Positions 1 to 6,116 of a stretch of 11,329 nt of DNA are shown here, piece by piece. The stretch's first letter is position 1, and the number at the start of each line of letters is the position of its first letter. The notes below the pieces were generated by a model. That model had not been told where the DNA came from. It saw nothing but the letters and a program-made list of their open reading frames with translations, and searched no databases. The stretch is from JAGVUD01 sp052033935 (lineage in GTDB: Bacteria > Armatimonadota > UBA5829 > DSUL01), in contig JBPOJE010000105.1 of the NCBI GenBank assembly GCA_052033935.1, positions 1-11,329 on the forward strand. The letters run 5' to 3'. The position numbers and the translations under genes are program-made.

Positions 1-252
1 AAGCAGATCCGCAGTGCTAATCAGGCGCCACCCGAACCTGCGGAACCAAAAACCAGAAAACCAGACAAACCGGGACCAGATCACCCGTGGACAAGGTCAT
101 ACTTGACAAAATCCCAGACCAACGACATCCATTTCGCACGCGCGCTCCCGTCCTACACGCGCATCAGATACGGCAGTCCAACGACCGCGCCGATGCACAG
201 TCGTCCTGATGTCGACGGAATTCCAGCCCCGCTCGCGCAACCTGTCACTTGA
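1..252 (+). pseudogene. C-terminal end of an ORF open at the window edge, possibly a transposase tail
   Basis: Frame 1 is open from the first base to a TGA at 250-252, giving about 83 residues with no start inside the window. The translation is rich in Pro, Lys and Arg. It contains a PDHPWTRSYL stretch followed by KSQTNDI. A basic, proline-rich HPWR-type ending followed by a DI motif is a pattern I associate with the C-termini of integrase-core (rve) transposases. This is resemblance from memory, not a verified match. Whether it is an intact gene end or a decayed remnant cannot be told from here. It reads towards the McrBC genes and stops about 110 bases before them, so it would place the restriction pair next to a mobile element. 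The alternative is a chance open frame, since GC-rich sequence has few stops. Confidence 0.35.
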
Positions 253-363
253 TGGGTAGGCTGGTCGCGTCGTGCTTCCCTGAAGGACTCGACAGGGTGG
301 GGCGCGAACACCATCGGGGGCGGCAGACCGTATGCGGCGCCGACCTCAGGAGGATACTTGCTC
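253..363 (+). other. Leader of the mcrBC-like pair
   Basis: This short gap separates the left ORF from the first restriction gene. I see no convincing sigma-70 promoter in it. Its clear element is the Shine-Dalgarno sequence at its right end. Transcription may start further left, inside the open frame, or read through from outside the window. Confidence 0.4.
348..353 (+). promoter_or_regulatory. Ribosome binding site deciding the mcrB start
   Basis: A perfect AGGAGG lies 4 nt before an in-frame TTG (358) and 10 nt before an in-frame ATG (364). A 4-nt spacer is too tight for efficient initiation, so the ATG at 364 is favoured. Confidence 0.7.
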
Positions 364-1851
364 ATGCCGGCCATTCAGGACCTGTCCAGACTCATCGCTC
401 AGGGATTGCCATCAGCGGGGAGCTTCGATGCTGCCAGCAAACAGATAGGTGACGCGATAGAGGGCCTCTTCGGAGAGCGTTACCCGAAGAACAGCGCCCG
501 CTCGTCGCGTGTCGTCTATCTGGACCCCCAGAACAACGTTCCTTTCGCGGGGCTATTGCATCCCGAGAGCCCCTCAAGCGGCGTGTATGGCGGGATGTCG
601 CTGATCTGGTTCCCTGTGTGCGGCGGCGACGACGGCTCGGGCAGGAGCCTCATCACGTTCGTCTGCGGAACGCGCGGGCTGTCGCCTGATGAGCAAATCC
701 TCGGACGCCCGGGACACGCCCGAAACGTTGCCGCGCTGAAACGCTACGTTGAGGGTGCCCTGAAGATACCTGTGTGGGCCAAGCACGACCCCACCAACCT
801 CTTGCAGGGAGCGCCTGCATTCGTGAAAGAGCAATTCGCTGCGTACCGGCCCGTGTTTGAGAAGTACGGGCAGCATATCTACCTCTGCGCAGAAGTGCCG
901 TCGGAGCCGGTTCGCGCTGAAGCTGTGGTTTCGGCGTTTCTGGACCTCTACGCGTGGGAACGGGAGTGGTCACCGCTTCAGAGCTGCAGGAAGCAGGTGG
1001 ATGACCTCAGGGATCAACTGCGCGCAAGCGTCTTCCCGAAAGTCAGCAGGGAGGACGTTGTCAGCCTGCTCAAAGAGCGGCGGTTCGTCGTTCTTCAGGG
1101 GCCGCCCGGCACGGGTAAGTCTCGCTTGGCAACGCAGATTCTTGAAGAGGAGTTCGCCGGACGGGGTCTCACCATCCAGTTCCACCCCGCCGTTACCTAC
1201 GAGACCTTTGTCTCGGGCATCGCGCCTGCGGTTGGCACGGGCTCGCTCTCGTTCTCGGTTCGGGGTGGGGCGCTCGTGGACGCAATACATCAGGCAGGCC
1301 ACGATGACTTCTTGCTCTACATAGACGAACTCAATCGCGCAGACCTCGGGAGCGTCCTCGGTGAGGCCATCTACCTGTTGGAGCCAAGGGAGATCACGGC
1401 CGGTCAGGCACGGACTGTGCGCCTTCCACAACCCCTTGCCGACGGCACAGAGGAGATCAGCATTCCCAAGAACCTTTTCATCCTTGGGACAATGAACAGC
1501 GCCGACCGTTCGACGGCAATCCTCGATCTCGCGGTGCGCAGGCGCTTTGCGTTTCTGGATATGTGGCCCGACCTTGCCGTGGTTGTTGCGCAGGGGTTCC
1601 CGCTTGCGACCCAGGCGTTTGGCACGCTTCTCGATGTCTTCCGCCAGCACGCCTCGGAGGATGGTCTTGCGCTTGTTCCGGGTCACTCCTACTTCCTCGC
1701 GGGTAGCCCGGAGGAACTGGAACGCCGCCTGCGTTTTGATCTGATGCCACTACTGCGGGACTACATACGCGATGGGCGCGTTGGTTCGTTCGAGTCCGAG
1801 GTGCGGTCGTATCTCGGCTGGCTGGAAGGTGAGATCGACCACGTTGGCTAG
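364..1851 (+). CDS. mcrB: McrB-like AAA+ GTPase, motor subunit of a type IV (modified-DNA) restriction system
   Basis: This protein of about 495 residues carries a complete McrB-type AAA+ module in its C-terminal half. Walker A is GPPGTGKS (246-253). Walker B is LYIDELNRAD, with D321 and E322. The MNSADRS motif (377-383) is the MNxxD signature that marks GTP rather than ATP use in McrB. An RRRF arginine-finger segment lies around 392-395. In characterised systems McrB hexamers bind modified cytosines through a variable N-terminal domain, translocate DNA using GTP, and recruit the McrC nuclease. Residues 1 to about 215 should be the specificity domain. They do not look like the E. coli McrB DNA-binding domain, and I cannot assign them. 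A conspicuous stretch, GTRGLSPDEQILGRPGHARN, sits near residues 102-121. The McrC-like gene follows directly. Codon third positions are richer in A/T than in the downstream operon, which suggests transfer. The function is firm at family level; the recognised modification is unknown. Confidence 0.88.
   Translation: MPAIQDLSRLIAQGLPSAGSFDAASKQIGDAIEGLFGERYPKNSARSSRVVYLDPQNNVPFAGLLHPESPSSGVYGGMSLIWFPVCGGDDGSGRSLITFVCGTRGLSPDEQILGRPGHARNVAALKRYVEGALKIPVWAKHDPTNLLQGAPAFVKEQFAAYRPVFEKYGQHIYLCAEVPSEPVRAEAVVSAFLDLYAWEREWSPLQSCRKQVDDLRDQLRASVFPKVSREDVVSLLKERRFVVLQGPPGTGKSRLATQILEEEFAGRGLTIQFHPAVTYETFVSGIAPAVGTGSLSFSVRGGALVDAIHQAGHDDFLLYIDELNRADLGSVLGEAIYLLEPREITAGQARTVRLPQPLADGTEEISIPKNLFILGTMNSADRSTAILDLAVRRRFAFLDMWPDLAVVVAQGFPLATQAFGTLLDVFRQHASEDGLALVPGHSYFLAGSPEELERRLRFDLMPLLRDYIRDGRVGSFESEVRSYLGWLEGEIDHVG
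1824..1833 (+). promoter_or_regulatory. Ribosome binding site supporting a TTG start for mcrC
   Basis: GGAAGGTGAG inside the end of the McrB gene lies 10 nt before an in-frame TTG at 1844. The first downstream ATG (1862) has no purine-rich sequence at a suitable distance. This favours a TTG start overlapping the McrB stop by 8 nt, a typical translationally coupled arrangement. Confidence 0.5.
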
Positions 1852-3268
1852 AAGCGCTGGTATGCTGTCGCCCATCCGTCTCTCGGAGGCCGGTTCCACC
1901 CTGGTCTCGGCCGGTTGCTTCGGCGTGGAAGGACGCGACCGAAGCTGGAACAACTTCGCCGAAGGTTTTCTAGTGGCCAACAAGGACGCACTGCAGGCAC
2001 TTGATGTGCACGCGAGCTTCGAGGCTGGACGCACTGGCATAAACCTTCGTCTCAGGGCCGGCGGCACGATTGGCGTCGTGCCTCTGCATTCGCCGATGAC
2101 GCATAAGATTCTGGGTGGGCTTGTGGTTGATCCCCGGTTCGGCTGGAACGGTGTCGGTGGCGTGCTCGAGAGAGTGGGGTGGGAAGCCGCCCCCCAGATT
2201 CTGCCAATGCCAGTTGTGCCCGGCTCAGCGCGAGACGTCCCGGCATGGGTGCTCGCCGGGCCGACGCTGCGGCGGTTTGAGGAGCTCATCCGGCAGGCGA
2301 CACGAGGCTTCCGTGAAACCTCCGAGGTTCGTCAGCAGCCGCGCGGGCGAATCCTCTGGCCGCGCTATTCCACCCGACAGGTGCCCCGCGGAGAGCTTCA
2401 CCGCCTTCCGTGCGTGTTCCCAGAGTTGGGGCCGGATCGGCTTCTGCTCTCGTTCGTAAAGTGGGGCGTGACAAACGTGCTCCACTCGCTCTCGCCGTAC
2501 CTGACCGCGGACTCTATCTCGCGGCGGCTTGGAGAGGTTGCGTTGGCACTGCTTCAGTTGCTCAAGGATTACCCTGCGCGCATGCCCGACCATGGTACGC
2601 TCGACCGTATCCAGACAGCGAGCACGATTGGTGGCGCGGCTCTCATAGACGGTGTGCAGGCGCTACGCTGGCTTGTGGACGAGACTGGTCTGGCGGGGCT
2701 TGCGCAGAATGATGGGCTAAGCTGGCGTTTGGCGATGCAGGAGCTTTTCGAGAAGTGGGTTGCTGCGCTCGTGTCTACGTGGGCGCGAAGTGTTGGTGGT
2801 GCCGCCCGTTCGGCTTCGTCGGGTCACAGCAGCTTCCCCATCCGATGGGAGAGGCCTGGTTCTGGTAGCCTCAATGCCCTGCTACCGGACGTTGTGGTGA
2901 CTACGCCGGACACCGTGGTTGTGGTGGATGCGAAGTACAAAGGTCATTTCGAAGAACTCGACGACCGCCGGTGGTGGGAACTGGCCGAAAAACTCAAGGA
3001 GGAGCATCGTCACGATCTGCATCAGGTGATCGCCTATTCCTCCCTGTTCGCTGGGTGGCGTGTGGTAAGCATGCTGGTGTACCCCATGCGCGCAGGCACC
3101 TGGCGCAGGCTGTCGGCGGCAGGCCGGAGCATCAACCGAGCGCGTCTATCTGGGCTGGACAGGGAGGTGGAAATCTGCCTCGCTGGTGTGCCACTCCAGC
3201 CTGATGAGGGAGCGACGTTCGACGAACTGGTTCTGCCGTGGCAGGAACTGCTTCACGCGGTGACGTAG
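1844..3268 (+). CDS. mcrC: McrC-like PD-(D/E)XK nuclease subunit of the type IV restriction system
   Basis: From the TTG at 1844 the protein is 474 residues. The McrC family centre is visible at PRGRILW (166-172), followed by a LHRLPCVFPELGPDRLL block of the kind seen in McrC/LlaJI-type proteins. Near the C-terminal third is the nuclease core: D349 in LLPDVVV, then D362 and K364 in VVVVDAKYKG. This is the canonical D...D-x-K pattern of PD-(D/E)XK endonucleases. McrC joins the McrB hexamer, stimulates its GTPase and cuts DNA. The catalytic residues appear intact, so the subunit should be active. Start choices are TTG 1844 (good ribosome binding site, 8-nt overlap), ATG 1862 (11 nt after the McrB stop, no binding site) and ATG 1772 (80-nt overlap, Arg/Ser-rich extra N-terminus, unlikely). 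Position directly behind the McrB gene, on the same strand, supports the pairing. No terminator with a T-run follows it. Confidence 0.85.
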   Translation: MARSAGMLSPIRLSEAGSTLVSAGCFGVEGRDRSWNNFAEGFLVANKDALQALDVHASFEAGRTGINLRLRAGGTIGVVPLHSPMTHKILGGLVVDPRFGWNGVGGVLERVGWEAAPQILPMPVVPGSARDVPAWVLAGPTLRRFEELIRQATRGFRETSEVRQQPRGRILWPRYSTRQVPRGELHRLPCVFPELGPDRLLLSFVKWGVTNVLHSLSPYLTADSISRRLGEVALALLQLLKDYPARMPDHGTLDRIQTASTIGGAALIDGVQALRWLVDETGLAGLAQNDGLSWRLAMQELFEKWVAALVSTWARSVGGAARSASSGHSSFPIRWERPGSGSLNALLPDVVVTTPDTVVVVDAKYKGHFEELDDRRWWELAEKLKEEHRHDLHQVIAYSSLFAGWRVVSMLVYPMRAGTWRRLSAAGRSINRARLSGLDREVEICLAGVPLQPDEGATFDELVLPWQELLHAVT

Positions 3269-3296
3269 GCGCGCAACTCCGGCGCCACCGGCAGAC

Positions 3297-3344
3297 GCGG
3301 ACTGCAAGTCCGCCGAACGTGGAACCCGGATTGCAAATTCGGGT
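3297..3344. repeat. Tandem pair of TGCAA-loop palindromes (REP-like doublet)
   Basis: Two hairpins share the same loop and pairing plan. The first is GCGGAC-TGCAA-GTCCGC (3297-3313). The second is ACCCGGAT-TGCAA-ATTCGGGT (3324-3344, one G-T pair). Their TGCAA cores are 29 nt apart. The cores align as GGACTGCAAGTCC and GGATTGCAAATTC: a C-G pair is replaced by T-A and another by G-T, so stem pairing is kept while sequence changes. That is what interspersed palindromic repeats maintained as stem-loops show. I also recall that accidental translations of such intergenic repeats read like RSADLQSA, which is what the minus strand gives here, but this is memory and unverified. Both loops also resemble the anticodon arm of tRNA-Cys (anticodon GCA). 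No acceptor stem, D-arm or T-arm fits around either one, so no tRNA is called. Confidence 0.6.
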
Positions 3345-3377
3345 CCAGCGGCGGTGTCCACCGGGGCGTCAATCATC

Positions 3378-3399
3378 GCCGCGCACGGGGCAGCGCGGC
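3378..3399. repeat. Perfect 7-bp inverted repeat
   Basis: GCCGCGC at 3378-3384 pairs perfectly with GCGCGGC at 3393-3399 across an 8-nt loop. No T-run follows on either strand, so it is not called a terminator. Its role is unknown. Confidence 0.4.
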
Positions 3400-3439
3400 C
3401 GTATAGCAGAAGGCCCCGCATGTACCGTGTTGCCCTCGA

Positions 3440-3461
3440 GTTTTAGAACCCCCCGTAAAAC
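3440..3461. repeat. GTTTTA/TAAAAC inverted repeat with an alternative partner
   Basis: GTTTTA (3440-3445) pairs with TAAAAC (3456-3461) around a C-rich 10-nt loop. CCTC (3434-3437) and GAGG (3464-3467) can extend the helix past a 2x2 internal loop. AAAAC (3457-3461) can instead pair with GTTTT at 3481-3485, so two exclusive folds are possible. The A/T-rich arms stand out in this GC-rich context. Confidence 0.35.
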
Positions 3462-3619
3462 AGGAGGCGCCCCGGGCAGGGTTTTGCGTTACCGGGCGAA
3501 CCCGGTTGCCACGCCGCCCATGCCACCTGAGCTCCTAGATAATCTAGGTGTCGGCTCAAAACCCGACCGGCATTCCTCGCATACCGCAGGGCCGCTAAAA
3601 GCTGTTCTGCTTCGGACAT
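3443..3619 (-). CDS. Possible small leftward ORF of 58 residues, unrecognised
   Basis: A minus-strand ATG at 3619-3617 is preceded by GAGGA with an 8-nt spacer. It opens a 58-codon frame that ends at a TAA at 3443. The first half (SEAEQLLAALRYARNAGRVL and onward) could form an amphipathic helix; the second half is Gly/Pro-rich and looks non-coding. I do not recognise it. Against it: it runs across several hairpins, and the candidate minus-strand -10 box at 3618-3623 overlaps its start codon, so that promoter could not express it. It may be the remnant of an older gene or a chance frame. Confidence 0.2.
   Translation of the reverse strand: MSEAEQLLAALRYARNAGRVLSRHLDYLGAQVAWAAWQPGSPGNAKPCPGRLLFYGGF
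3491..3506. repeat. ACCGGG-CGAA-CCCGGT hairpin
   Basis: This is a perfect 6-bp GC-rich stem with a 4-nt loop. On the minus strand the loop reads TTCG. GCG at 3486-3488 and CGC at 3512-3514 can extend it past unpaired bases. No T-run follows. Confidence 0.4.
3534..3567. repeat. Two adjacent hairpins
   Basis: CCTAGA (3534-3539) pairs with TCTAGG (3543-3548) over a TAA loop. One base later GTCGG (3550-3554) pairs with CCGAC (3563-3567) over an 8-nt A-rich loop. The first stem contains two CTAG tetramers, a sequence avoided in many bacterial genomes and a target of IS630-family elements. No insertion is seen here. Confidence 0.35.
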
Positions 3620-3646
3620 GATACCATTCCTCGTCCGCCGTAGCAA
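3618..3646 (-). promoter_or_regulatory. Candidate sigma-70-like promoter firing left into the hairpin region
   Basis: On the minus strand TTGCTA (3646-3641) and TATCAT (3623-3618) are separated by exactly 17 nt. They match the -35 consensus at four of six bases and the -10 consensus at five of six. Transcription would start near 3611 and run through the hairpin cluster, away from uvrC. Such matches arise by chance often enough that this is only a candidate. Confidence 0.25.
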
Positions 3647-3708
3647 TGGCATCGCCTTCGATTCGTGCGAAACTGCGCTCTCGGGCGGGCCGCCCGGACG
3701 GTTTCCCT

Positions 3709-5586
3709 ATGAAGATCGCCGAGAAAGTCAAAGCAAGCCTGGCCGACAGTCTCGCCGCCCTGCCCGTCACCTCCGGCTGCTACATCTACCGGAACGCAAA
3801 GGGAGACGTCATCTACGTCGGCAAGGCCGTCAACCTGCGAAGCCGCGTCCGCTCGTACTTCCAGAAAGGCGCGCAGCACCCCGCCCGCACCCGCCGCATG
3901 GTCGCCGCCATTCACTCTCTCGAGTGGATCATCACCGACAGCGAGGTCGAAGCCCTCATCCTCGAATGCAACCTCATCAAGAAGCACAGGCCGTACTACA
4001 ACGTGCGGCTGCGCGACGACAAGAGCTACCCCTACATCTGCGTCACCACCGGTGAGCCGTTCCCGCGTGTGTTCTTCACGCGCCGCCCCAGGCTCACCCG
4101 CGACGGCAACCGCTACTTCGGCCCGTACACCGACGCCAGGACGGTGCGCGACACGCTGCGCACCGTCCGGCGTATCTTTGGCGTCCAGAGCTGCAATCAC
4201 CGCTTCACGGGCGAAGAGAAGGTCCGCCCCTGCCTCTACTACCACCTCAACCAGTGCCTGGGGCCCTGCGCGGGCCAGATCAGCCGCGCCGAATACAAAA
4301 AGGCCGTGGATCAGGTCTGCCTGCTGTTTGAGGGGCGCCACGAGGACATCCTGCGCCGCATCGGCGGGCAGATGGAACAGGCCGCCGCCAGCCTGCAGTT
4401 CGAGCGCGCCGCGCTGCTGCGCGACCGCATCCGCGCCCTCGAACGCCTCGGCGAGCGGCAGAAGGTGTTCACCGTGGATCAGGTTGACCAGGACATCATT
4501 GGCATCGCCCGAGGCGGCCCAGACACTCTGATCTACGTCTTCTTCGTCCGCTCCGGGCGTCTCATCGGGCGCGAGAGCTTCACCATGGAGTCCGCCGGAG
4601 ACGAGCCGGACGAAGCCGTCATCGGGCAGTTCCTGAAGCAATACTACGAAGGCGCGGCGGCGATTCCGGCAAGTATTCTCGTTCCCGCCATGCCCGAGGA
4701 CGCCGGTGCGATATCGGAGTGGCTCACCGGGCGGCGCGGGCGAAAGTCGTGCGTGCACTGCCCCGTCCGCGGTGAGAAGCGCCGCATGGTGGAGCTGGTC
4801 AACAAGAATGCCCGGACCGCCCTCGACCAGCAGATCAGCCGTGGCATTGCGGGCGCGGCGCTCGCCGAGCAGGCCTGCCTCGACCTGGGCGAAGCGCTCG
4901 GCCTCGAAATGCCCCCCGTGCGCATTGAATGCTACGACATCTCGAACCTGCAGGGCGGATACGCCGTCGGGAGCATGGTGGTGTTCGAGGGCGGCCGCCC
5001 GGCGAAGGGCCAGTACCGGCAGTTCCGCATCCGCACAGTGGACGGGCAGGACGACTTCGCCTCTATGAAAGAGGTCATCGGCCGCCGGCTGAAGAGGGCG
5101 CAAGATTCCGACGACAGGTTCGCCGACCTGCCCGACCTGATGCTGATTGACGGCGGCAAGGGGCAGCTCGCGGCGGCGCTGGAGGCCGTCGCCGATTCGA
5201 ACGAAGAAGGAATCGCCCTCGCATCGCTCGCCAAGAGAGAAGAAGAAGTTTTCGTGCCCGGGCGTCCCGATGCCATCCGCCTGCCGCGCCACACGCCCGG
5301 GCTCAGGCTGCTGCAGCACATCCGCGACGAAGCGCACCGCTTCGCGCTCGCGTACCATCGCAAGCTGCGCGGAAAAGGCAGCCTGCACTCCGAGCTGGAC
5401 GACGTTCCCGGCATCGGGCCCACGCGCCGCACGCGGCTAATCCGCGCGTTCGGGTCGCTGGAGGCAATCCGGAAGGCTTCGCGGGAGGATCTGGCGAAGG
5501 CTCCAGGAATGAACAAGACCGCCGCGGCCCAACTTTATGAGCGCCTGCACGGAGGCACGAACGAAGAGCAGACCGATGCATCCTGA
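3709..5586 (+). CDS. uvrC: UvrC, excinuclease ABC subunit C
   Basis: UvrC makes both incisions around lesions marked by UvrA-UvrB in nucleotide excision repair. The product is 625 residues, normal for the family. An N-terminal GIY-YIG nuclease (about 16-100) makes the 3' cut: GCYIY at 23-27, YVGKA at 36-40, R44, and E81/E86 in the EALILE stretch. Four cysteines (162, 175, 183, 187; spacing 12, 7, 3) fit the iron-sulfur site described for E. coli UvrC. A UVR coiled-coil for UvrB contact lies near 215-250. The RNase H-like nuclease for the 5' cut has D410 (YDISN), D448/D449 (DDFASM), D481 (LIDGGKGQ) and H543 (RDEAHRFA). A C-terminal helix-hairpin-helix pair starts at VPGIG. ATG 3709 is chosen because the family begins just before this point. 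An upstream in-frame ATG at 3646 would add 21 Arg-rich residues with no homology. It leads an eight-gene operon. Confidence 0.97.
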   Translation: MKIAEKVKASLADSLAALPVTSGCYIYRNAKGDVIYVGKAVNLRSRVRSYFQKGAQHPARTRRMVAAIHSLEWIITDSEVEALILECNLIKKHRPYYNVRLRDDKSYPYICVTTGEPFPRVFFTRRPRLTRDGNRYFGPYTDARTVRDTLRTVRRIFGVQSCNHRFTGEEKVRPCLYYHLNQCLGPCAGQISRAEYKKAVDQVCLLFEGRHEDILRRIGGQMEQAAASLQFERAALLRDRIRALERLGERQKVFTVDQVDQDIIGIARGGPDTLIYVFFVRSGRLIGRESFTMESAGDEPDEAVIGQFLKQYYEGAAAIPASILVPAMPEDAGAISEWLTGRRGRKSCVHCPVRGEKRRMVELVNKNARTALDQQISRGIAGAALAEQACLDLGEALGLEMPPVRIECYDISNLQGGYAVGSMVVFEGGRPAKGQYRQFRIRTVDGQDDFASMKEVIGRRLKRAQDSDDRFADLPDLMLIDGGKGQLAAALEAVADSNEEGIALASLAKREEEVFVPGRPDAIRLPRHTPGLRLLQHIRDEAHRFALAYHRKLRGKGSLHSELDDVPGIGPTRRTRLIRAFGSLEAIRKASREDLAKAPGMNKTAAAQLYERLHGGTNEEQTDAS

Positions 5587-6106
5587 CGGCCCCGTTGCGT
5601 GCGGGTTCTACGAAACGTCGTGGGGCGCGGGGCTGGTCGCGGCCTCCGATGGTCTGGTCGAGCGCATCTGGCTGCCGGATGAGCGCCAGGCGTTGCTCTC
5701 GCGCTTCGAGGCCGCCTTCGGCCCCGCTTCGTGCGCGACAGCTCCCCCGGTGCTGGCCGCCGCGGTGGTTCAGCTCGAGCGTTACTTCGCTGGAGATCCC
5801 GTCACTTTTGGCCTGCCGCTCAATACGGCGCGCCTGACGCCCTTTCAGCAGGGGGTCGCGGCGGCGGCGCGCGCCATACCCCGCGGCACGGTGCGGACGT
5901 ACGGCTGGGTAGCGGCGCGGGCCGGAAGCCCGGCGGCTTTTCGCGCGTGCGGGCAGGTAATGGCGGCGAACTGCTTCCCTGTTGTAGTACCATGTCACCG
6001 GGTTGTTGCGAGCGGCGGCAGGCTGGGCGGGTTCTCGGCCGGTCTTGTCTGGAAGGAACGCCTGCTGGCGCTGGAAGGCGTCATGCCGGGCGGCGCGGCC
6101 TGGTAG
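5576..6106 (+). CDS. ogt: Methylated-DNA--protein-cysteine S-methyltransferase (O6-alkylguanine repair)
   Basis: This 176-residue suicide repair protein transfers alkyl groups from O6-alkylguanine to its own cysteine. The active-site PCHRV motif places the acceptor at C140. Before it come TPFQQGV, a PRGTVRTYGW segment of the helix-turn-helix that binds DNA, and FRACGQVMAAN, corresponding to the RAxG arginine finger and asparagine hinge. The usual NP after the hinge is replaced by NCFP, which puts a second cysteine seven residues before the acceptor. GGRLGGFSAGL and KERLLALE complete the family C-terminus. ATG 5576 overlaps the uvrC stop by 11 nt; the earlier ATG at 5537 would add 13 residues without homology. 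The length and the lack of an AraC-type Ada domain point to Ogt/AGT rather than Ada. Coupling to uvrC joins direct reversal and excision repair in one transcript. Confidence 0.93.
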   Translation: MHPDGPVACGFYETSWGAGLVAASDGLVERIWLPDERQALLSRFEAAFGPASCATAPPVLAAAVVQLERYFAGDPVTFGLPLNTARLTPFQQGVAAAARAIPRGTVRTYGWVAARAGSPAAFRACGQVMAANCFPVVVPCHRVVASGGRLGGFSAGLVWKERLLALEGVMPGGAAW

Positions 6107-6110
6107 GAGG
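6106..6110 (+). promoter_or_regulatory. Ribosome binding site fixing the GTG start of the membrane protein
   Basis: GGAGG begins on the last base of the ogt stop codon and lies 6 nt before an in-frame GTG at 6117. This decides the start against the far upstream ATG at 6003, which would overlap ogt heavily and add an implausible Arg/Trp-rich tail. Confidence 0.7.
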
Positions 6111-6116
6111 TTTCAG

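Larger units (their letters stand above)
3269..3708. other. Intergenic region between the restriction pair and the uvrC operon, dense in inverted repeats
   Basis: These 440 bases hold no convincing large gene. They contain a series of perfect or nearly perfect hairpins: 3297-3313, 3324-3344, 3352-3363, 3378-3399, 3440-3461, 3491-3506, 3534-3548 and 3550-3567. I looked for a tRNA, tmRNA, RNase P RNA and SRP RNA on both strands and found no matching core motifs. No hairpin is followed by a T-run, so no standard terminator separates mcrC from uvrC. The right part (3646-3708) is an open extension of the uvrC frame that does not match the UvrC N-terminus and is probably leader. GC-rich DNA forms hairpins easily, so a structured RNA here is a possibility rather than a call. 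Confidence 0.55.

Noticed and set aside
103..132. A perfect TTGACA (-35) at 103-108 as promoter of the restriction pair
   Set aside because: At 16-18 nt spacing there is no acceptable -10 box (CATCCA, ATCCAT), and the site lies inside an open frame.
3281..3370. A tRNA-Cys gene suggested by two GCA anticodon-like loops
   Set aside because: Neither arm has a D-arm of the right length before it, a GTTCRA-type T-loop after it, or a closing acceptor stem. The following hairpin (3352-3363) has a GTCC loop, not a T-loop.
3468..3490. A Rho-independent terminator at the GCCC/GGGC palindrome followed by AGGGTTTT
   Set aside because: The stem is only 4 bp with a 1-nt loop, the T-run is four bases and begins 5 nt after the stem, and another hairpin follows.
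3646..3708. Upstream ATG for uvrC adding 21 residues
   Set aside because: The extension is Arg/Ser/Pro-rich, has no UvrC homology and no ribosome binding site. The family begins at MKIAEKVK-like sequence from 3709.
3595..5388. A 597-codon open frame on the minus strand opposite uvrC
   Set aside because: It is antisense to a clear UvrC gene whose strong GC third-position bias suppresses stops in this opposite frame. Its translation is Ala/Val/Glu-rich, with no recognisable domain and no ribosome binding site.
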